In this document: positions 59,679-64,000 of the stretch, piece after piece
Position numbering within the stretch: position 1 is the first letter of the stretch
Layout of the letters: each line of letters begins with the position of its first letter
Assembly: GCA_050949165.1 (NCBI GenBank)
Contig: JBMNFF010000009.1
Coordinates: 186,001 to 250,000, forward strand
Direction: 5' to 3'
DNA length: 64,000 nucleotides
From: DAIOXA01 sp050949165
Lineage (GTDB): Bacteria; Bacillota; Proteinivoracia; UBA4975
Position numbers and translations under genes: made by a program
The notes under the pieces: model-generated
What the model was told of the DNA's origin: nothing
The model's database searches: none
The model's input: only the letters and a program-made list of their open reading frames with translations

Positions 59679-59990
59679 GTGAGAAACATGATTTACTGTG
59701 AACCGACTGAACGAGGCGTACATACCTTCTTCTTGGTAGCAAACGGAAAACAATACTATCTGTTCAGCCAAAACTACCGAAAGGGAGTACATACGTATTA
59801 TTCGAAGGGAGTTCCACTCACCCAGGCTGTCAATTACTCAAAGACACATAATGACAGCGCACTGATCCGAACGATGTCCAAACTTCCAATGTACATCAAA
59901 TATGTGGAGAAGGAGTATGGTATCGAGGTTCTGGAAAGAACAAAGAAAAAGAGCCGTTGCATGGGCTATGAAATGACGCAATGTGCATGA
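59679..59990 (+). CDS. Unknown small protein, first gene of the CARF-sigma-TerY-P operon
   Basis: 103 aa from GTG behind GTGAGG (ATG 59688 is the alternative). MIYCEPTERGVHTFFLVANGKQYYLFSQNYRKGVHTYY suggests a beta-rich start with two GVHT repeats; the rest is helical with a basic end (TKKKSRC). No family known to me. It lies 14 bases before the CARF-like gene and is probably part of the same operon. Confidence 0.68.
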   Translation: MRNMIYCEPTERGVHTFFLVANGKQYYLFSQNYRKGVHTYYSKGVPLTQAVNYSKTHNDSALIRTMSKLPMYIKYVEKEYGIEVLERTKKKSRCMGYEMTQCA

Positions 59991-60004
59991 AGCAGGAGGA
60001 AACA

Positions 60005-60625
60005 ATGAATAAAACGATTATCTGCGGCATCCCCATGAAGGAACCTATTGATAAAGTAGTATATACCAGTGGGGACAAGTCCCTTCCTGTAGCAGAAAAT
60101 GCTGTCAGGTATCCTATCAATGCATTTCTGAAAAAGACTGCCGATAAAGGAGATGTTTTTAAGGTAATTCTCATCCTCAAGGCAGACGAATTTAGTGCTG
60201 CAGAGAAGAATCTTAAGGACTTCCAGGAAGAGTTTTCAGAAGCTATTTCTTCTTGTGGGGCGAGCGCAGAATTCTGTGCGATTCGTAGTGCTTTTGATGA
60301 GGCACGCGATGTGCACGAGAAACTGCTGGGCGGAATTGTCGAGGAGATCACAGTTGGTTCGAAGATTCTTGTCGATTTAACTTATGGTCCAAAGGATTTA
60401 CCGATAATCATTTTTACAGCTCTCAGTTTTGCAGAGAAGTTCCTTGATTGCGAAATCGACAATATTATTTATGGTCAGGCCAGCTTTTTAAACGGGCATG
60501 CTGTCAACACAAGGATTTGTGACATGGTTCCGCTCTATTATCTAGGTTCGGTCACAAATACCATCGGAAGCGGAGCTGACCCTGCAAAGGCCAAGTCTAT
60601 GCTGAAGGCCCTGCTCTCCCTTTGA
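60005..60625 (+). CDS. CARF-like (TM1812/Csx-type) sensor-domain protein
   Basis: 206 aa from ATG behind AGGAGGAAA. The order of elements follows TM1812-type CARF proteins: an opening KVVYTSGDKSLPVAENAVRYPINAFL like the Y-x-DG...S...AL block, the strand KVILILKAD, and above all ILVDLTYGPKDLPIIIFTALSF (in two parts, residues 121-142) with D124-L-T-Y-G128 matching the D-x-T-x-G ligand loop, then IDNIIYGQ and CDMVPLYYL. CARF domains bind cyclic oligoadenylates in type III CRISPR and related systems. There is no HEPN, nuclease or protease domain attached. Assignment is by motif reading only. Confidence 0.6.
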   Translation: MNKTIICGIPMKEPIDKVVYTSGDKSLPVAENAVRYPINAFLKKTADKGDVFKVILILKADEFSAAEKNLKDFQEEFSEAISSCGASAEFCAIRSAFDEARDVHEKLLGGIVEEITVGSKILVDLTYGPKDLPIIIFTALSFAEKFLDCEIDNIIYGQASFLNGHAVNTRICDMVPLYYLGSVTNTIGSGADPAKAKSMLKALLSL

Positions 60626-60640
60626 TTATGGGAGGAGGCC

Positions 60641-61513
60641 ATGAAGTACGACAAGACACTATATGAAGAGCGAATAGCGAGTTCACCGCTCTTTTCTCTC
60701 GATAGAGAAACTGAGTTCACAGCATATAAGAGAGAATCCCTAAAAATGGTCGAGAATCTCTATTGCTACCTTATGGCTGTGAATGAACACGATTACGAGC
60801 CGTACGGTTGCGAGATCATGGAGGTAGCTACCCGGTGCATCAACAACTACGATGCATCGAAGGGAGTCTTTCTGCACTATTTCAATTCTGCTTGGCGGCA
60901 GGAGTACTCGCATATCCTTGGTAAAGTCGTAATCGAGGAACGGTTTCACGGCATTAAGATTACCGAAGACGAACGCCGGGGAATTCAAAATTACCTTAAA
61001 CTTGCCGACCGCCTGGCCTCGTCGTGCAGTCGTAGTGAGTTGTATGAGAGAATCGCATCTGCGATGGGTATTTCGGATAAAAAAGTCCAGTTGCTGGCTG
61101 AGCTTAGTGAAATACGAGTCGTTGCACCTATTTCCAGCAACGACGATGGGGAAGAAATTGATTTATGGAGTCAGATTTCTGACGGTGTATCTATTGAAGA
61201 AGAAATGGAGATGGCAGACTCTGTTTCAGATTTGCTGGATTTGATAGAGCAGGCATTTTGTGGTTTACAGGCTCGTCAAAAGCCTATTGTTTCAGACATG
61301 ATCACTGCAAAGATTCTACCCGTGCTTGCCAAGGACCCAGGAGTCTATAGATACACTTTTATCAGCACCGATATTATGAATGTTCTGGATACCAAGGGCA
61401 GTTGCCCGACGCAAAGAGATATTGCCGAGAAGTACGGTCGGAATGAGGCTAGCATCAGCAGAACACTAAAGGATTTCATTGGTAAATTACAAATCTTGCT
61501 AAGAGGAGTATAG
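60641..61513 (+). CDS. Sigma-70-like factor of the cargo operon
   Basis: 290 aa from ATG behind GGGAGGAGG. Residues about 35-95 resemble sigma region 2 (EIMEVATRCINNYDASKGVFLHYFNSAWRQEY in blocks). A middle acidic, Ser-rich stretch (SSNDDGEEIDLW) follows, and the C-terminal HTH (CPTQRDIAEKYGRNEASISRTLKDFI, in blocks, about 262-288) resembles region 4. It is unusual to find a dedicated sigma-like gene between a CARF-like sensor and a TerY-P triad; it starts 15 bases after the first and ends 2 bases before the second. Confidence 0.72.
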   Translation: MKYDKTLYEERIASSPLFSLDRETEFTAYKRESLKMVENLYCYLMAVNEHDYEPYGCEIMEVATRCINNYDASKGVFLHYFNSAWRQEYSHILGKVVIEERFHGIKITEDERRGIQNYLKLADRLASSCSRSELYERIASAMGISDKKVQLLAELSEIRVVAPISSNDDGEEIDLWSQISDGVSIEEEMEMADSVSDLLDLIEQAFCGLQARQKPIVSDMITAKILPVLAKDPGVYRYTFISTDIMNVLDTKGSCPTQRDIAEKYGRNEASISRTLKDFIGKLQILLRGV

Positions 61514-61515
61514 AA

Positions 61516-62211
61516 ATGGGACTTAACAAATATGTGGCAAGAGAGCCTCGCCCTCTTCCAATTTTTATCCTGGCAGACACTTCGGGTAGTATGCGAGGAG
61601 AGAAAATTAATGAACTCAACCTTGCGATTCGCGAGATGGTGTCTGCCCTGAATGCAGCGGATGATATTCGAGGAAAATTTCAGCTAGCTATTATTGCATT
61701 TGGCGGCGAAGTTAAGATCTTGCAGGAGTTGGCCGATGTCAATGACATTACCCTGTCAGAGTTGACTGCATCTGGGAATACTCCGATGGGGCAAACATTT
61801 GAACTCGTAAAAGATATGATTGAAGACCGGAATGTCGTATCATCCCGAGCTTACACCCCGACGATTGTGCTGATCAGCGACGGAATTCCTACTGATTGCT
61901 CCGAAGAGATGTATCGAAGAAAGAATTATTTCGATTGGGAGCCCCTAAAAGAACTACATAATGGCGAGCGTTCCTCAAAATGTCAGCGGCTAGCCCTTGG
62001 TATTGGCGAGGATGCTGATATAGAGATGCTTAAGGTCTTTATTGATAATCCGGAAATTCCTGTGATCAGGACAAAAGACGCTACCGGAATTACAAAGTTT
62101 TTCCGCTGGGTCACAATGTCCACGGTGGCAAGAATGAACAGCGTAAACCCAAACGAGACTGGCGTGGTCGCACCGTTATTTGACATTGATGCAGAGGATA
62201 TAGTCATATGA
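61516..62211 (+). CDS. terY: TerY-type von Willebrand factor A domain protein
   Basis: 231 aa VWA domain with a full metal-ion-dependent adhesion site: DTSGS at residues 21-25, Thr89 (GNTPMG) and Asp122 (ISDGIPTD). In TerY-P triads the VWA protein is thought to hold phosphorylated partners or assemble a complex at the membrane. It overlaps the PP2C gene by ATGA. Confidence 0.88.
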   Translation: MGLNKYVAREPRPLPIFILADTSGSMRGEKINELNLAIREMVSALNAADDIRGKFQLAIIAFGGEVKILQELADVNDITLSELTASGNTPMGQTFELVKDMIEDRNVVSSRAYTPTIVLISDGIPTDCSEEMYRRKNYFDWEPLKELHNGERSSKCQRLALGIGEDADIEMLKVFIDNPEIPVIRTKDATGITKFFRWVTMSTVARMNSVNPNETGVVAPLFDIDAEDIVI

Positions 62212-62951
62212 CTTCTTATGAGGATCAGCACGGAGATTTTCGCTTTTTTGCTGTTTCGGATATTGGGATTAACCATCGCCTAAAAAACCTTCCGAACCAG
62301 GATTCGGTTTTGTTCCATTATTCCAGAGAAGACTTTATGCTGGCCGTTTCTGATGGAGTAGGATCATGTGTTCACGCGGCGCTTGGCTCCGAGTATGCAA
62401 CTGAAGCGGTCAAGAGCGTTTTTCTGGAATTATTGTCTGAAACTCTACGTGTTGAACCTCTGGAAATCGTGAACCGTTTGATATGGCATTGGCGTCAGAT
62501 GATTGGCGATGGGACGCCAGATGAGTTCTGCGCGACTCTTAAAGCTGCAATCAAGATTAATAGAAAGCTTTTTATGATCTCAATAGGAGACGGGATCCTG
62601 GCGATGACATCTAAAGGGATGTATGTCATATCTCCTAGCGAAGAAGCGTATTTCGCAAATCAAACCAATTGCCTTAATGGAATGGTTACTGCAGCTGATT
62701 TCTGGGTCAAGGAATGCATGCTGGATTACAATATCCCTTTTGTAGTATTTGCCTGTACGGATGGCATTGCAAACAATATTCAGGAAGGACGGGAAATAGA
62801 TCTCGTCAGAGAAATCGAGTCCCACAGCAATCCTCAAGAGCTTAAAACCGAGTTGGAAATGTTGATTGTAGACATATCGGAATACAGTTCGGATGACAGA
62901 ACCATAGGAGTGGTAAGATATGAACGGGAGAATGCAAAACCTGGCCGGTGA
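62208..62951 (+). CDS. PP2C-type Ser/Thr phosphatase of the TerY-P triad
   Basis: 247 aa. The PP2C metal-site motifs are all readable: NQDS (residues 30-33), VSDGVGS (47-53), ISIGDG, ACTDGI and SDDRT near the C-terminus. It should reverse the action of the kinase that overlaps its end by 32 bp. No membrane segment. Confidence 0.88.
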   Translation: MTSYEDQHGDFRFFAVSDIGINHRLKNLPNQDSVLFHYSREDFMLAVSDGVGSCVHAALGSEYATEAVKSVFLELLSETLRVEPLEIVNRLIWHWRQMIGDGTPDEFCATLKAAIKINRKLFMISIGDGILAMTSKGMYVISPSEEAYFANQTNCLNGMVTAADFWVKECMLDYNIPFVVFACTDGIANNIQEGREIDLVREIESHSNPQELKTELEMLIVDISEYSSDDRTIGVVRYERENAKPGR

Positions 62952-64000
62952 AATCATAACCACAGCAGACGGGAAAAAATATAAGCTCAGCAAATTAGCT
63001 GGTTACGGTGCTCAGGGAGTTGTCTACGAGGACGACACTGGCACTAAAATGATCAAACTGTATTATCCGACTGGCTCTTCAATTGTTGATGAAGACATTC
63101 TCGAAAGGCTGCGTTTTATTCGCAACGTTAAAGTGCCTTCGAATTTCGTGGCGATACAGGAAATCATCAAAAAGCCATATGTCGGATATGTGATGGAAAA
63201 GGTTGTTGATCACAAACCGCTTAACGCTTACTTAATCCCTGATAAGGACATATCATTCGCAGAGTGGTACAACAAAGGGCTGGGATTTCGTGAGAGGATA
63301 TTCATCGGCTATATAATTGCAAAAGCATTTGGTGAATTGGAAAAAAGCAATCTTTCGTATTGCGATATTTCCGGGAACAACATACTGGTGAAAACGGGAA
63401 GGACAGCATCTATCAAGATGATAGATGTTGATAACATATATGTTGCCGGGAAAGGCGCCTCCTCTGTTCTGGGAACACCTAGGTATATTGCACCCGAGGT
63501 TATCAGCAGACAGAAGAATCCAGATGTTCTGTCTGACAATTATTCCCTGGCAGTAATACTGTTTGAACTACTGCGTGTTGGTCATCCATATATCAGTGAT
63601 GAGGTATTGGATGGAACCCCAGAGGACGAGGAAGCCGCCCTCGCCGGCAAGTATGACTATGTGACGGAAGAAAACTCGACTAATATGCTCCCTGAGGACA
63701 TAGTTCTAACCGACAAACTAAAAGAGCTCTTTAGGCGTTGCTTTGTAGATGGAAAACAAAACCGCCTTTCCAGGCCTTCCGCAAAGGAATTTGAATACGC
63801 GCTACTAGAGGCCAGCAATAAAGTAATCAAGTGCCCATCTTGTGGTGCATGGCACTATCCTCGGAAAACCGGACGCGATTACGATGGATGCCCGTGGTGT
63901 GATGCACCATCTAGGCCAAAGGCAAGGCTGAATTTCTATGACGTTCTTATCGAAGGCGAGAGCTATAAACGGGGAAGTCTTGTTGGGGATAAACCGCAAT
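62920..64000 (+). CDS. Ser/Thr protein kinase with C-terminal zinc ribbon (partial, TerY-P triad)
   Basis: At least 360 aa, continuing past the window. Starts at ATG 62920 (GGAG 10 bases upstream), inside the PP2C end. Glycine loop GYGAQG (28-33), Lys46 in MIKLY, catalytic loop YCDISGNN (147-154), metal motif D169-V-D in place of DFG, and GTPRYIAPE. After the kinase domain comes a zinc ribbon CPSC (about 305-308) and CPWC (about 324-327), then an unfinished domain. Kinases with a zinc ribbon mark TerY-P triads. The DVD motif resembles that of other TerY-P kinases but is unlike eukaryote-type PknB. Confidence 0.88.
   Translation, partial: MNGRMQNLAGEIITTADGKKYKLSKLAGYGAQGVVYEDDTGTKMIKLYYPTGSSIVDEDILERLRFIRNVKVPSNFVAIQEIIKKPYVGYVMEKVVDHKPLNAYLIPDKDISFAEWYNKGLGFRERIFIGYIIAKAFGELEKSNLSYCDISGNNILVKTGRTASIKMIDVDNIYVAGKGASSVLGTPRYIAPEVISRQKNPDVLSDNYSLAVILFELLRVGHPYISDEVLDGTPEDEEAALAGKYDYVTEENSTNMLPEDIVLTDKLKELFRRCFVDGKQNRLSRPSAKEFEYALLEASNKVIKCPSCGAWHYPRKTGRDYDGCPWCDAPSRPKARLNFYDVLIEGESYKRGSLVGDKPQ

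Larger units (their letters stand above)
44120..64000. mobile_element. Degraded Tn1549/CTn-like integrative element with defence/signalling cargo (runs past the window)
   Basis: From the rpsI 3' end onward the content changes from dense housekeeping genes to genes of gut-Clostridia conjugative elements: RepA_N, C40 peptidase, DUF4315/DUF4366-like, JAB, TopB, LPD28-like, ArdC-like, MobC and relaxase. No integrase or second attachment site is in view, so the left edge is approximate. No VirB4, VirD4 or other transfer-channel gene is present. The right part (about 55.5-64 kb) is visibly more AT-rich cargo. The left boundary at rpsI is an inference. Confidence 0.78.

Noticed and set aside
59679..64000. 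A CRISPR array or cas genes linked to the CARF-like protein
   Set aside because: No repeated spacer-repeat units and no cas-like motifs are visible anywhere in the window.

Overview
The window joins two kinds of DNA. Positions 1 to about 44,175 are a very compact housekeeping region of a spore-former-type Bacillota (Firmicutes) chromosome. The order carD, yacL-like, ispD/ispF, gltX, mini-RNase III, rlmB, yacP, sigH, rpmG, secE, nusG, rplK/A/J/L, rpoB/C, L7Ae-like, rpsL/G, fusA, S10, spc and alpha operons, ecfA1/A2/T, truA, rplM, rpsI is the Bacillus/Clostridium order. Zinc-type S14, S4, L33 and L36, a SigH-type sigma factor and many TTG/GTG starts fit the same phylum. Differences from Bacillus are an IspD-IspF fusion, ThyX beside mini-RNase III, no cysE/cysS after gltX, and tuf moved behind a six-tRNA cluster rather than after fusA. 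I would not name a genus; a Clostridia- or Limnochordia-like lineage is plausible.

Layout of the chromosome part: phospholipid genes (psd end, pssA); carD; yacL; ispDF-gltX-mrnC-thyX-rlmB-yacP as one overlapping run; sigH with its own promoter; six tRNAs and tuf; rpmG-secE-nusG-rplK-rplA; rplJL behind an L10 leader; rpoBC; str genes; then S10, spc and alpha operons from rpsJ to rplQ with secY, adk, map, infA inside; the ECF vitamin-transporter module with truA; and rplM-rpsI ending in a terminator. Nine promoters with near-consensus -35/-10 boxes at 17-18 bp spacing can be read in this part, several with the -35 box lying over the preceding stop codon.

From the 3' end of rpsI to the window end the DNA is an integrated element of the Tn1549/CTn type common in gut Clostridia, with small Cys-rich proteins, RepA_N, C40 peptidase, DUF4315/DUF4366-like proteins, JAB protein, topoisomerase III, LPD28-like and ArdC-like proteins, MobC and relaxase. 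It looks decayed: a RepA_N domain is fused in frame to the C40 peptidase, as if the conjugation-channel genes between them were deleted; topB carries a frameshift; the relaxase has lost its catalytic N-terminus. A run of tight hairpins follows the relaxase remnant.

The cargo is more AT-rich. First comes a broken cassette: a DNA methyltransferase start, a DndD/Rad50-like ATPase without its P-loop end, a small unknown protein, and an SfsA-type nuclease with a stop codon and a frameshift, followed by a WYL regulator. Then comes an apparently intact operon running off the window: a small unknown protein, a protein with a CARF-like (TM1812-type) ligand-sensor pattern, a sigma-factor-like protein, a TerY-type VWA protein, a PP2C phosphatase and a Ser/Thr kinase with a C-terminal zinc ribbon. 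The last three form the known TerY-P triad; their union with a CARF-like sensor and a dedicated sigma-like factor is the best candidate here for an undescribed signalling or defence system.
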